Positions 1 to 9,049 of a DNA stretch of 64,000 bases are shown here, one piece after another; the stretch's first letter is position 1; each line of letters opens with the position of its first letter. Source of the DNA: an uncultured Saprospiraceae bacterium. Lineage in GTDB: Bacteria > Bacteroidota > Bacteroidia > Chitinophagales > Saprospiraceae. Below the pieces are notes generated by a model that did no database searches, had not been told where the DNA came from, and saw nothing but the letters and a program-made list of their open reading frames with translations. Location of the stretch: positions 186,001-250,000 of the forward strand of contig CALMSO010000027.1 in NCBI GenBank assembly GCA_937872385.1, written 5' to 3'. The position numbers and the translations under genes are program-made.

Positions 1-150
1 CCGGCGGGTGCGTACTGCGTGTCCACTTCCAATCGCAATTTTGAAGGGCGGCAAGGTCCCGGCGCGCGCACCATTTTGGCCAGCCCGCTGACGGCTGCGG
101 CCGCCGCAATTGCTGGAAAAATCATGGATGTGCGGAAAGTGCTAAACTAA
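1..150 (+). CDS. leuC: 3-isopropylmalate dehydratase large subunit, C-terminal end (partial)
   Basis: The window opens inside this gene; frame 1 runs to a TAA at 148-150 and gives about 49 residues. The sequence [12 protein letters not shown] followed by an alanine-rich stretch and DVRKVLN is the typical end of LeuC, the [4Fe-4S] aconitase-family subunit that isomerises 2- to 3-isopropylmalate in leucine synthesis. The iron-sulphur cysteine region of the family is mostly upstream and not visible. leuD and leuB follow on the same strand, which supports the call. Partial only because of the window edge. Confidence 0.9.
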   Translation, partial: PAGAYCVSTSNRNFEGRQGPGARTILASPLTAAAAAIAGKIMDVRKVLN

Positions 151-206
151 ATAAACTTGCAAGGAATATAAATTTGCACGAACTTGCAGTGCATAAAGCA
201 AGTATT

Positions 207-863
207 ATGCATGAAGTTTTTAATCTGGACATAGAAAAGAAATATTCTTACGCAGACTATGTGAACTGGAGTTTTGCAGAGCGCATTGAACTTATCAGAG
301 GGCGTATTTTTAAAATGCCGCCATCGCCGATGGCCCGACATCAGATAACCGTGCAAAATATAGATGGGTTGGTCTGGAGCTATCTGCGAGGAAAGCCCTG
401 CCGCGTATTTCATGCGCCATTCGATGTGCGCCTGCCTTTGCCAGAAACCCTAAAAAAAACATTTAAACCGCTGAAAAAGAACGAAAAATATATATTCACA
501 AATATCCCTGACGATCAAATTTTCACAGTTGTACAGCCAGATATCTGTGTGATTTGCCAGTTGGCAAAAATAGACCGCCGAGGCTGCCTTGGCGCACCAG
601 ATTGGATTGTAGAGGTGATTTCAAAAGAAACCGCACATATGGACGTGCACGAAAAATTTCAGCTATACGAAGAAGCAGGAGTAAAAGAATATTGGTTAGT
701 TACGCCCGATGTAAAGCAGGTCACCGTTTTTGATTTAAATGAAGTAAATAAATATCAGTTGCGAAAAATGTATGCAGCGCCTGATGTAATCCCGGTGCAT
801 ATTTTCCCTGATTTGGTAATAGATTTAAACGAAGTATTTGATTGGCAAGAAGAAGAATATTAA
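207..863 (+). CDS. Uma2 family (DUF820) PD-(D/E)XK nuclease-fold protein
   Basis: A 218-residue protein if started at the ATG at 207; a TTG at 174 would add 11 residues, but the family usually begins near the sequence that follows 207. Recognisable Uma2 signatures: PDICVI (D112), PDWIVEVISKET (E136) and EAGVKEYWLV near residues 157-164, which form the restriction-endonuclease-like core in this family. The fold predicts metal-dependent nucleic acid cleavage, but the cellular role of Uma2 proteins is not established; many occur in large families in cyanobacteria and some Bacteroidota. The gene sits between leuC and leuD, 56 bp after leuC, so it interrupts an otherwise standard leucine operon. 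No partner toxin, antitoxin or methylase is visible next to it. Confidence 0.8.
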   Translation: MHEVFNLDIEKKYSYADYVNWSFAERIELIRGRIFKMPPSPMARHQITVQNIDGLVWSYLRGKPCRVFHAPFDVRLPLPETLKKTFKPLKKNEKYIFTNIPDDQIFTVVQPDICVICQLAKIDRRGCLGAPDWIVEVISKETAHMDVHEKFQLYEEAGVKEYWLVTPDVKQVTVFDLNEVNKYQLRKMYAAPDVIPVHIFPDLVIDLNEVFDWQEEEY

Positions 864-939
864 TATCGCTTTCCATGACGAACGGCGAGCCGCGAATAGC
901 AAATTGCAAATCACTGATTATCAATGATATAAAAACTAT

Positions 940-972
940 CCCAATTAACAAATAACAATATCCCATTACTTA
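940..972 (+). repeat. Dispersed intergenic repeat, AATTAACAAATAACAAT type (copy 1)
   Basis: Thirty-one bases here (942-972) match the reverse complement of 50404-50434 with one mismatch. A tandem variant with the same ends lies at 33617-33656. This copy ends 12 bp before the leuD start codon. Confidence 0.6.
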
Positions 973-983
973 TCAAGTTTTTT

Positions 984-1580
984 ATGCAACAATTCACCAC
1001 CATCATTTCCACCGCCGTACCACTGCCCATCGAGGATGTGGATACCGACCAGATTATTCCGGCGCGCTTCCTGAAAGCCACTACCCGCGAGGGTTTTGGC
1101 GAAAATCTCTTCCGCGACTGGCGCTACCACGCAGATGATACACCCAAAGCAGATTTTGTGCTCAACAACCCAATTTATACCGGACAGATTCTCGTCGCGG
1201 GGCGCAACTTCGGCTGCGGTTCCAGTAGAGAACACGCGGCCTGGGCCATTCAAGACTATGGCTTCCAAGTGGTGGTGTCGAGTTTTTTTGCCGATATTTT
1301 TCGCGGCAATGCGCTGAACAATGGGCTGCTACCGGTGCAGGTAAGCGACGCTTTTTTGCACGATATTTTTTCGGCAATGGAAGCCAATCCGCAAACCAAA
1401 ATTGAAATTAACCTTGAAAATCAGTCTATTACGCTTATAAAAACCGGCCACACCGAAACATTTGACATTGACCCGTATAAAAAAGTGTGCCTAATCAATG
1501 GCTACGATGATATTGATTATCTGCTGAGCATCAAGGATAAAATTGTGGCTTTTGAAAAGACAATAGACAATAGACAATAG
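984..1580 (+). CDS. leuD: 3-isopropylmalate dehydratase small subunit
   Basis: 198 residues, the normal length of LeuD. Near the N terminus [17 protein letters not shown] and further on [17 protein letters not shown] are the diagnostic motifs of the swivel domain that closes over the LeuC active site. With LeuC it converts 2-isopropylmalate into 3-isopropylmalate in the cytoplasm. The order leuC-(Uma2)-leuD-leuB on one strand fits a leucine operon, although 120 bp separate it from the Uma2 gene and 153 bp from leuB, so internal promoters are possible. The ATG at 984 gives the expected N terminus. Confidence 0.95.
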   Translation: MQQFTTIISTAVPLPIEDVDTDQIIPARFLKATTREGFGENLFRDWRYHADDTPKADFVLNNPIYTGQILVAGRNFGCGSSREHAAWAIQDYGFQVVVSSFFADIFRGNALNNGLLPVQVSDAFLHDIFSAMEANPQTKIEINLENQSITLIKTGHTETFDIDPYKKVCLINGYDDIDYLLSIKDKIVAFEKTIDNRQ

Positions 1581-1595
1581 ATTTTAGATTTTAGA

Positions 1596-1730
1596 TGCTA
1601 GATTTTGGAACTGCCCATCAACCTTTTAACCTCTCAACTTTTAAACCCCTCTAAACCTATTCCCCAATTCCCCTATCACCCCATTCAACTTTTATAAACC
1701 TTTTCAACTTTTCAACCTAAAAAAAACATT
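1596..1730 (+). repeat. C/T-rich low-complexity leader upstream of leuB
   Basis: Short imperfect copies of CAACTTTTAAACC alternate with CCCCTATTCC-like blocks. A similar CCCCTATT tract lies at 56957-57003. No leader peptide with leucine codons and no clear attenuator hairpin was found here. Confidence 0.5.
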
Positions 1731-1733
1731 CCC

Positions 1734-2852
1734 ATGAAAAAGAAATTTGCAGTATTGCCCGGCGATGGTATCGGGCCGGAAGTGACCGAACAAGCGATGA
1801 AGGTATTGGATGCCATAGCAGATCGCTTCAATCATTTTTTTGAATATTGCTATTGCGAAGTGGGCGCTGCTGCCATTGACAGCACGGGCGACCCGCTGCC
1901 ACCGGCCACCCTCGACGCTTGCCTGCACGCCGACGCCATCCTCTTCGGGGCTATTGGTCACCCCAAATACGACAACGACCCCTCGGCGCCCGTGCGCCCA
2001 GAACAGGGGCTGCTGCGCCTGCGCAAAAGTCTGGGCTTATACGCCAACATCCGGCCGGTAGCAGCTTACAGCACCCTGCTGCACCTCTCGCCCCTGCGCG
2101 AAGACCGCGTGCGCGGCACCGATTTGGTGATCTTCCGTGAGCTAACCGGCGGTATTTATTTTGGCAATAAAGGCCGCAACGAAAGTGGCACCGAAGCTTA
2201 TGACCACTGCCACTACGCCGATTTTGAAATAGACCGTATTACGCACCTGGCCTTTGCCGCTGCTATGAGCCGCCGCCGCAAACTGACCCTCGTGGACAAA
2301 GCCAATGTATTAGAAACCAGTCGCTTGTGGCGCGAGCGCGTGACGATTATCGCCCGGCAATACCCAGAAGTTGCCTTCGATTGTATGTTTGTGGACAACG
2401 CCGCCATGCAATTGATTCAGTATCCTACCCAATTTGACGTCATCCTCACCGAAAATATGTTTGGCGACATTCTCTCGGATGAAGCCAGCGTACTGCCCGG
2501 CTCGATGGGGCTGCTACCCTCCGCATCCATTGGCGAAAAAACAGCCCTGTTTGAACCCATTCATGGCTCGTACCCACAGGCGGCAGGCAAAGATATTGCC
2601 AACCCGATGGCGGCCATCCTCTCGGCAGCCATGCTGCTGGAACACTTAGATATGCCAACAGAAGCCCATACCGTGCGCGAAGTGGTGACCAAAGTATTAG
2701 AGACGGGCATTGGTACGCCAGAGCTTTCGCCGAGTATTGTGCGAAGCTGCTCCGAAATTGGCGATTTGATTGCCTCCGGCATCAGCGACCCGGCTGGTGA
2801 TTTTCAGCTAAAGAAAGAAAAACTCGCAGAAAGCATTTCGACGATTATTTGA
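1734..2852 (+). CDS. leuB: 3-isopropylmalate dehydrogenase
   Basis: 372 residues, as expected for bacterial LeuB. It catalyses the NAD-dependent oxidation and decarboxylation of 3-isopropylmalate to 2-oxoisocaproate. Visible signatures are the N-terminal LPGDGIGPEV, the substrate-loop region RELTGGIYFG, the catalytic lysine segment LVDKANVLETSRLWR and the metal-binding NMFGDILSDEAS, followed by the nucleotide-binding EPIHGSYP. The tyrosine/lysine pair of beta-decarboxylating dehydrogenases is present. It is the last leucine gene visible; the dihydroorotase gene follows about 100 bp later. Confidence 0.96.
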   Translation: MKKKFAVLPGDGIGPEVTEQAMKVLDAIADRFNHFFEYCYCEVGAAAIDSTGDPLPPATLDACLHADAILFGAIGHPKYDNDPSAPVRPEQGLLRLRKSLGLYANIRPVAAYSTLLHLSPLREDRVRGTDLVIFRELTGGIYFGNKGRNESGTEAYDHCHYADFEIDRITHLAFAAAMSRRRKLTLVDKANVLETSRLWRERVTIIARQYPEVAFDCMFVDNAAMQLIQYPTQFDVILTENMFGDILSDEASVLPGSMGLLPSASIGEKTALFEPIHGSYPQAAGKDIANPMAAILSAAMLLEHLDMPTEAHTVREVVTKVLETGIGTPELSPSIVRSCSEIGDLIASGISDPAGDFQLKKEKLAESISTII

Positions 2853-2955
2853 ATGGGTGATGGGGTTGAAAAGGAACATAACTATAATACCTTACACCTT
2901 ACACGCCATTACCCCTACTTACATTTTTATATCATATTCCAAGTTTTTTATTATT

Positions 2956-4287
2956 ATGCAGTCTATTATTATAAAAAACGGGCAAATTATTAATCGCGGG
3001 CACATCATAAGCGGCGATATTTTTATTCAAAACGGTTTTATTGAGCAAATAAGTAAGCAAATAAATAAAAACGCCGACATTGAAATAAATGCCGAAGGTA
3101 AATATGTAATGCCGGGCATTATTGACGATCAGGTACACTTCCGCGAGCCGGGCCTCACGCACAAAGCCGATCTTTATACCGAAGCCCGCGCAGCCGTGGC
3201 GGGCGGCGTCACTTCTTACATGGAAATGCCCAATACCAAGCCTCCGGCGCTCACGCAGGCGCTTTTGCAAGAGAAATACGACCGGGCGGCGCAAGTTTCG
3301 CTGGCGAATTATTCTTTTTTTATGGGCACATCCAATGATAACTTGGACGAAGTATTAAAAACCGACCCGAAAAACGTCTGCGGCGTCAAAGTTTTTATGG
3401 GTTCCAGCACCGGCAATATGCTCGTGGACGCCCCCGATACCCTCGAAAAACTCTTTGCGCAATGCCCCATGCTCATCGCTACACATTGTGAAGACGAAGC
3501 TACTATCCGGCATAACGAATTGATTTTCAAAGAGAAATATGGTGAAGACCTGCCTGTGGCCATGCATCCGCACATCCGCAGCGTAGAGGCTTGTTTCCAA
3601 TCGTCGAGCTTAGCCGTGGAGTTGGCTAAAAAACATGATACACGACTGCATATTTTACATATTTCGACTAAAGATGAACTGGATTTATTTAGTAATGAGC
3701 TGCCATTAGCACAAAAACGCATCACGGCTGAGGTATGCGTGCACCACCTTTGGTTCAATGCCGATGATTATGAGCGCCTCGGCACGCGCATTAAGTGGAA
3801 TCCGGCGGTGAAAAGCCGAGAACACCAGCAGGCACTACTGCCGGCATTATTAAACAATCAGTTGGATGTAATTGCTACCGACCACGCGCCGCACACCCTT
3901 GAGGAAAAACAAAATACCTATTTTAGTGCTCCTTCGGGCGGGCCTTTGGTACAACATGCACTTAATATCATGTTGGAATTTTATCATAAAGGACTGATTT
4001 CTTTACAACAGATTATAGAAAAAATGTGCCATGCACCCGCTATTTGCTTTCGGATAGACCGGCGCGGCTTCCTCGACGAAGGCTACTGGGCGGATATAAC
4101 TATATTAGATTTAGATACTAAATGGCAGGTAAATAAAGACAACATTTTATATAAGTGCGGTTGGTCGCCTTTAGAAGGGCAGCCCTTTACCGGCAAGGTG
4201 TGTAGCACTATTGTCAGCGGGCATTTGGCATATCATAACGGACAGTTTTTTGAGGATAAAAAAGGCGAACGACTGCGATTTATGTAA
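2956..4287 (+). CDS. pyrC: Dihydroorotase (class I type), first histidine of HxH replaced by Gln
   Basis: 443 residues from the ATG at 2956; the frame is open back to 2857 but the extra residues are unlike the family, while IIIKNGQIIN is the normal beginning. The amidohydrolase converts carbamoyl-aspartate to dihydroorotate in pyrimidine synthesis. Motifs seen: DDQVHFREPG (59-66), MEMPNTKPP, KVFMGSSTGN, ATHCEDE, LHILHIST and DVIATDHAPH with the catalytic Asp. The first metal-binding His of the usual DxHxH is Gln59 here, which I recall as usual in Bacteroidota dihydroorotases of this subgroup. A role as an inactive partner of an aspartate carbamoyltransferase or as another cyclic amidase cannot be excluded from sequence. 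Confidence 0.85.
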   Translation: MQSIIIKNGQIINRGHIISGDIFIQNGFIEQISKQINKNADIEINAEGKYVMPGIIDDQVHFREPGLTHKADLYTEARAAVAGGVTSYMEMPNTKPPALTQALLQEKYDRAAQVSLANYSFFMGTSNDNLDEVLKTDPKNVCGVKVFMGSSTGNMLVDAPDTLEKLFAQCPMLIATHCEDEATIRHNELIFKEKYGEDLPVAMHPHIRSVEACFQSSSLAVELAKKHDTRLHILHISTKDELDLFSNELPLAQKRITAEVCVHHLWFNADDYERLGTRIKWNPAVKSREHQQALLPALLNNQLDVIATDHAPHTLEEKQNTYFSAPSGGPLVQHALNIMLEFYHKGLISLQQIIEKMCHAPAICFRIDRRGFLDEGYWADITILDLDTKWQVNKDNILYKCGWSPLEGQPFTGKVCSTIVSGHLAYHNGQFFEDKKGERLRFM

Positions 4288-4365
4288 GCAAGAGATGAGA
4301 CATTATGCTCAGGCACTTAATGGTATTTATTTTTTGCTATAAAAAGGGAAGTTTTTCCATTACAT

Positions 4366-5505
4366 TCACTGCACGCGCCGGCCTTTCCAATCGTATTGTT
4401 TAACCAAATTCGCTGCGAAACCAAGCACAACGATGTACAAAATATGCAGCACCTGCGCCGGTAGAAAATGACGCATCAGGTCTTTTCTATGAAAAAAACG
4501 GCACGCGCTCCCCAGCAATAGATAATCAAAAAACATTTTGACTGCCAATTGCAAGCCCAAGGCCACTGCTGCGGCTCGCCAAAAAGGACTTAGCACAGCG
4601 CACAATACAATATTGCAACAAAAGCAAAAAACGCCCGCCAGCATCAGTGTGATTTGCCATTCGCGGTAAGCACTCGACTTGGTAGCCCAGCGGATGCGTT
4701 GCTGCAAAAAACTCCGCCAGTTGGGCCGGGCATACGTAAAAACCGTTGCGGCTGCATTTTTTAAATAGTGCACATCGGCCGGATAGCGGGCGGCAATTTT
4801 TTGTACCAGTAGCATATCGTCGCCGGAGGCGAGGTGGTCAATACCAGCAAATCCGTTTACTTCTTCGAATACCGCCTTCGGATAAGCCAAATTGGCACCA
4901 TTGGCTAAGCGCATAAACCGCGCCCGAATACCTGCGCCCGTGAGCAGCATAGTGCCGGCAAAATCGAGCGACTGGAAGCGTTCGAGCAGCTTGGTTTCCT
5001 GATGAAAATTGACCGGAGCAGCGATGCACCGCGCTTGCTGGATTTCGTAAAAGGAGGCCAATAGCTGCAGCCAATCGGGTTGAGCCATACAATCGGCGTC
5101 GGTGGTCACGATGAGTTCGCCCCGCGCCTGCGCGATACCGACTTCGAGGGCTTTCTTTTTGTACGCCTTGAGCGGCTCGTTGTTTATAAAATCGGACAAA
5201 TGCAGCAGCCGGAGCTGGGGGTAGGCGTGTTGCAAACCTTGTACAATAGTGGCCGTAGCGTCGGTAGAATGGTCGTCTATAACGATAATTTCGTACAGTT
5301 CCGATGGATAGTTTTGTTGTAATATGGTTTCTACACAAGCGGCAATATTAGCGGCTTCGTTGCGAGCAGGTATCAGCACGGAAATGCTGGTGCGAGGCCG
5401 AAAACGCTGCGGCAGTTCCCACACAGGCAGGGCGCGCCAGTGCCACAGCGCAGCGGCGACCAGGGCAGTATAGAACAGACACAAAAACAGGCTAAGGGTA
5501 ATCAA
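4366..5505 (-). CDS. Family 2 glycosyltransferase, membrane-anchored
   Basis: 379 residues. One hydrophobic segment at 1-23 is followed by a GT-A domain: SVLIPARNE (42-50), VIDDHSTDAT (75-84), the DxD-type TTDAD at 134-138, SGDDM near 228 and QQRIRW at 268-273, which is the (Q/R)xxRW motif of processive synthases. Two to three more hydrophobic segments occupy 285-365. It probably transfers a sugar from a nucleotide donor to a lipid or growing glycan at the inner membrane; the substrate cannot be told. The gene for a small membrane protein lies 24 bp upstream on the same strand and is likely cotranscribed. Confidence 0.85.
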   Translation of the reverse strand: MITLSLFLCLFYTALVAAALWHWRALPVWELPQRFRPRTSISVLIPARNEAANIAACVETILQQNYPSELYEIIVIDDHSTDATATIVQGLQHAYPQLRLLHLSDFINNEPLKAYKKKALEVGIAQARGELIVTTDADCMAQPDWLQLLASFYEIQQARCIAAPVNFHQETKLLERFQSLDFAGTMLLTGAGIRARFMRLANGANLAYPKAVFEEVNGFAGIDHLASGDDMLLVQKIAARYPADVHYLKNAAATVFTYARPNWRSFLQQRIRWATKSSAYREWQITLMLAGVFCFCCNIVLCAVLSPFWRAAAVALGLQLAVKMFFDYLLLGSACRFFHRKDLMRHFLPAQVLHILYIVVLGFAANLVKQYDWKGRRVQ

Positions 5506-5529
5506 TCAGGTGGTGGTGAGCGGTGGTCA

Positions 5530-6009
5530 TTATTGAAAAAACTGGTCGTAGCGATCCTTGCGCGCCTCGTCTTCGCGGGTTTGTTTTTCAGTGCGCGGTA
5601 GTTTGAGCGGCTTTTCTTCTGGAATTTCCTCAAAATCTACGTAATCCCCCTCCTGAACGCCGCGCTGCGCTTCCTGTGCCTTGCGCACTTGCCGTTTGAA
5701 AAGCGCCCGCCCCAGCAGCAGCGCGCTGACTACCGGAAAGAACACCAACGAAAGGACAATAGCACCAATGCCAAAAACGGCGTTGCGGCGCGTGAGGTTG
5801 ACCAACCACTGCACATAATTGACCAGTACTTTGTAATCAATAATGAGTGTAGCAATAAGCATCAGCGGCGACAGATAATACAACACTTTAAAAACAAAAC
5901 GAGCCAGAATGTACAAAGCCACTAAGAAAACCACCATAAAAATGATGCTCACGATGGAGTTGAACGGGCTGCCATTCGGGTTGCTACGGTATTCGCCACG
6001 AAATTCCAT
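5530..6009 (-). CDS. Small membrane protein of unknown function
   Basis: 159 residues. Three to four hydrophobic segments (about 18-40, 44-62, 76-100) are followed by a charged tail rich in Lys, Arg and Glu with a KxxRxEKQ pattern, so the C terminus is probably cytoplasmic. I do not recognise a characterised family; a resemblance to short Bacteroidota membrane proteins of the DUF4834 kind is possible but not shown. It directly precedes the family 2 glycosyltransferase gene, suggesting work at the same membrane site. Confidence 0.6.
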   Translation of the reverse strand: MEFRGEYRSNPNGSPFNSIVSIIFMVVFLVALYILARFVFKVLYYLSPLMLIATLIIDYKVLVNYVQWLVNLTRRNAVFGIGAIVLSLVFFPVVSALLLGRALFKRQVRKAQEAQRGVQEGDYVDFEEIPEEKPLKLPRTEKQTREDEARKDRYDQFFQ

Positions 6010-6140
6010 AAAATCTGGTTTTAATGATTTAACCCTCTAAAGTAAGGAAAAGTTTGCCAATTGGCGAAAAGCATAGACCGAAGGCCGCGCTTTGGCCGAC
6101 CAATGCAGACGTTAAGGTGTCGTTAACACTTTTTTTTGCG

Positions 6141-6171
6141 TTGCTTTTACCGCAGAATCCATTTATTTTTG
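6141..6171 (+). promoter_or_regulatory. Bacteroidota-type promoter
   Basis: TATTTTTG at 6164-6171 matches the -7 consensus TAnnTTTG of the Bacteroidota primary sigma factor, with a TTG at 6141-6143 about 20 bp upstream. The start codon of the thioredoxin-like gene is 18 bp downstream. Confidence 0.5.
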
Positions 6172-6189
6172 ACGCATAAAATTGCAGAC

Positions 6190-7548
6190 ATGAAAATATG
6201 GACGAGTTTTGGCATCGCTTTGCTGGCGATTTTGCCTTTTGTTTCGGCACAAGAGACCGTCACGCTGACCTGTCACTTGAGCCAATGCTACGAAAAACCC
6301 AATCTGTACTATTTCAATGGGGTAGGTTTTGAGCTGTTTCAAGCACCGCAAGCCACTTCGGACAGCGTGCTGCGCTTTCGGGTACCGCGTACCGAAGAGC
6401 CGCGTTTTTACTACATTGGGCTGGGTACAGCCATGCGGCCACTGCTGCTCGGCACCGAAAAGGAAGTAAAAATGACCGGCAACTGCCCCGGTATTGCCTT
6501 GGCTAAAATAGTGGACTCGCCGACTAATGAAGCCTACGGCCAACTCAAGCAAGACCTCAACGATTTCAAGCAGCGCACGGGCAGCAATATTCAGCGCTAC
6601 CGACGTGCCGGCAACGACGAGGTGGAGAAAGCCAAAGTGGTGGAAGAGATGAAAATACTCGACGCCGAGAAAACAGCTTACCTCGAAAAAGTAAAAAAAA
6701 TGCAGCCCTATATGGCGAAAATTGCGGCGCTGGAGACTTACGTCAGCTACGATGGCAATGCCAACAAGGACAAATTTTTAAATGAAATAGACTACTTCGC
6801 CAATCAATTTTTCCAGTTTGTTGATTTTACCGATAAAACTTACGAGCAACTGCCCTGGGTGTACGAATCCTTCAAGGGCTACACTTCTACCTTGCTGGGC
6901 GTGGGGCTGTCGGATGGTGCTTTGAAAAAGTACCTCGAAAAAAGTTTACTATCCATTCCGGAAGGCTCGCGCACCCGGCTATTAGCTATGAGCGGCATGA
7001 TTGTAGCGCTGAAACAACGCCAAAACAGCAATTTTGTAAACTTCGCCGAGGCTTTTATCGAAGAATTCCGAGAGCTGATGCCCGCCGCGACCGCCGATTT
7101 GCAAGCGCAACTGGAAGGCGTCAAGGGCTTCAGTGTAGGAGGTACCGCACCTGATTTTGCGCAAAGCACTCCTGAAGGTACCGAACTGAAACTCAGCGAT
7201 CTGCGTGGCAAAGTATTGCTACTCGACTTCTGGGCAAGCTGGTGCGGCCCCTGCCGCCGCGAGAATCCCAACGTGGTAAAACTTTACAACCGTTACAAAG
7301 ACAAAGGCTTTGAAATACTCGGCGTCAGCCTCGACAAAGACCGCGACCGTTGGTTGCAAGCCATCGAAGCCGACCAATTAGCCTGGCACCATGTGAGCGA
7401 CCTCAAGGGCTGGAACAATACAGTGGCCCAGCAGTACAATGTGCGCTCCATTCCTTTCACTATGCTGCTCGATGCCGAGGGCAAGGTCATCGCGCTCAAC
7501 CTTCGGGGAGCTGCATTGGAGAAGCAACTCAGCGCGCTGTTTGATTGA
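6190..7548 (+). CDS. TlpA/ResA-like thioredoxin-domain protein, exported
   Basis: 452 residues from the ATG at 6190; upstream in-frame sequence to 6136 does not look like a signal peptide, whereas MKIWTSFGIALLAILPFVSAQ does. A DUF4369-like N-terminal beta domain (about 23-110) and a helical, charged middle (115-310) precede a thioredoxin domain with WASWCGPC (Cys352, Cys355), the cis-proline region RSIPFTML and a GVSLDKDR loop typical of TlpA. Such proteins reduce periplasmic disulphides, for example in cytochrome c maturation, or act in stress resistance; in Bacteroidota they form large families with unknown partners. No cytochrome genes are adjacent. Confidence 0.85.
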   Translation: MKIWTSFGIALLAILPFVSAQETVTLTCHLSQCYEKPNLYYFNGVGFELFQAPQATSDSVLRFRVPRTEEPRFYYIGLGTAMRPLLLGTEKEVKMTGNCPGIALAKIVDSPTNEAYGQLKQDLNDFKQRTGSNIQRYRRAGNDEVEKAKVVEEMKILDAEKTAYLEKVKKMQPYMAKIAALETYVSYDGNANKDKFLNEIDYFANQFFQFVDFTDKTYEQLPWVYESFKGYTSTLLGVGLSDGALKKYLEKSLLSIPEGSRTRLLAMSGMIVALKQRQNSNFVNFAEAFIEEFRELMPAATADLQAQLEGVKGFSVGGTAPDFAQSTPEGTELKLSDLRGKVLLLDFWASWCGPCRRENPNVVKLYNRYKDKGFEILGVSLDKDRDRWLQAIEADQLAWHHVSDLKGWNNTVAQQYNVRSIPFTMLLDAEGKVIALNLRGAALEKQLSALFD

Positions 7549-8140
7549 AGATTGATACCATTTGTCCGCTCTGCCCCAAAGTAGGTACAGCGCACGGGTG
7601 GAGATGTTGTTGCAGGTCGGCGCATTCATAAAATGTGGCTGCTCCAAACGATTGTTAATTCTGTACGCTTTGTTATACCTAAGGTAGTCTAACCAATGTA
7701 ACAATGAGATTGCCGCCAAGTGCCCGTTAGCAGTTCATGCTGCTTTAGCATTTTTCTGTTTCAATTTCATTGAGCTATTAAATGATTTCTTTTGGTGTTG
7801 TATATTAGCAAGTACTCCCTTTTGTTGGCCTCGGTTAAGAATGAATGGCTGATTAATGTTGCTACAAAAAGTTGCTTTTCTAAAAACGGATTTAATAGTT
7901 TCTCAACCTGGCTTTCGGCAACCCCAATCCTCAGCAAATTATTGACATGATTGGAACTTAACAGCCCTGCCCCTTGGGGTTCGTTTTTACGTATGCCTGA
8001 TGCTTTATACTATTTACGGTTTACAAAGTCCGATTTACGATTTTTAAGGTGTTGAAAATCAGAATTTTAAACCAAAACAAACCCGTCACGTTCAATTGAA
8101 ATCGGTATTAATCATTTGAACCCGATATTCGCATTTATTG
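7549..8140. other. 592 bp intergenic region with repeat remnants
   Basis: Convergent genes flank this stretch. It holds a short inverted repeat CCCCTTGGGG at 7970-7979 followed by TTCGTTTTTACG, which also occurs at 33563-33589, a copy of the ATCCGATTCAC-type repeat at 8018-8061, and AATCATTTGAACC at 8110-8122. No convincing gene, RNA or terminator was seen in 7549-7960. Confidence 0.6.
8018..8061 (+). repeat. Dispersed repeat, (A)TCCGATTCAC family (copy 1)
   Basis: GGTTTACAAAGTCCGATTTA followed by CGATTTTTAAGGTGTTGAAAA resembles 10023-10070 and the reverse complement of 48337-48380. It sits in a stretch that is absent from the related repeat at 33563-33610. Confidence 0.5.
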
Positions 8141-9049
8141 TTATTTATTAATCATCAGCCCATCAGCCTTTCCCACCCGCTTCTTCAACAACGGATAGCT
8201 AAACACCGCCAGTAGAATAATCACCACGCCCCAGTAAAAATGCTGGTTTAGGCTTTCGTGGTCTTTTAGTATAATCCACGCCATTACAATACCATAAACC
8301 GGCTCTAAGTTGATCGTCAGATTGGATGCAAAAGCCGATAGATGCCGCAGCGCCCGCAGTGCCAGCACATACGCCAGCGTGGTGCAAAGCAAAGACAAAA
8401 CGAGCAGGTACAGCCAATCGAGGCCCACTGGCCAAATAGCAATTGCCTCGCCGGCAAATAAAAAATAAACCGGCAGCACCAAGCTCAAAAATAGCCAGGC
8501 GCTACCCAGCTCCAGAAAAGTAACCTCCATCGCGTTGTGGTCGCCGATGAATTTCTTATTGAGCGTAGCAAATAGCGCCGCCAGAAAAGCAGATAAAAAC
8601 CCTACACCCAGCCCAGTCAGCATGGATAGCTCCATACCATTCACCACCAGCACCATACCAGGTATAATGAGCAGCCCCAGCGCAATTTCGTACCAAATAA
8701 CGCGCCGCCGCATGATGAGCGGCTCGATGAAAGCTGTGAAAAAAGAAGTTGTGGCCATCGCTACCAGCGCAATGGAGGCATTTGCTAACTTTACAGCGCC
8801 GTAAAAGGCCAACCAGTGTAGCGCCACCAGCACCCCAATGCCCATAAAACGCAGCGTTTGCGCACGCGGCAGCCTGCGAAACAACCGCATCACCCGGATC
8901 AAAAACACTAAGCTAAAACTGGTAAACAATACGCGCCACCACACCAAAGAGAGTGCCGGCAGGCTGATCAGATCGCCCAAAATCGCTGTAAAACCAAACA
9001 GAAAAACCGCAATATGCAGCTCGAGATATGCTTTGGAAATTGGATTCAT
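8141..9049 (-). CDS. DMT-superfamily (EamA) transporter
   Basis: 302 residues with about ten hydrophobic helices arranged as two EamA halves; the second half shows SLLCTTLAYVLALRALR and LEPVYGIVMAWIIL, typical of the drug/metabolite exporter family, and the first half has ANASIALVAMATTSFF. It is an inner-membrane carrier; substrates in the family range from amino acids to nucleotide sugars and cannot be predicted here. It is a single gene, divergent from the peroxiredoxin gene with about 130 bp between the start codons. Confidence 0.85.
   Translation of the reverse strand: MNPISKAYLELHIAVFLFGFTAILGDLISLPALSLVWWRVLFTSFSLVFLIRVMRLFRRLPRAQTLRFMGIGVLVALHWLAFYGAVKLANASIALVAMATTSFFTAFIEPLIMRRRVIWYEIALGLLIIPGMVLVVNGMELSMLTGLGVGFLSAFLAALFATLNKKFIGDHNAMEVTFLELGSAWLFLSLVLPVYFLFAGEAIAIWPVGLDWLYLLVLSLLCTTLAYVLALRALRHLSAFASNLTINLEPVYGIVMAWIILKDHESLNQHFYWGVVIILLAVFSYPLLKKRVGKADGLMINK

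Noticed and set aside
1596-1730. Leucine attenuator or T-box upstream of leuB
   Set aside because: No leader peptide with leucine codons, no terminator hairpin and no T-box core were found; the tract is low-complexity.
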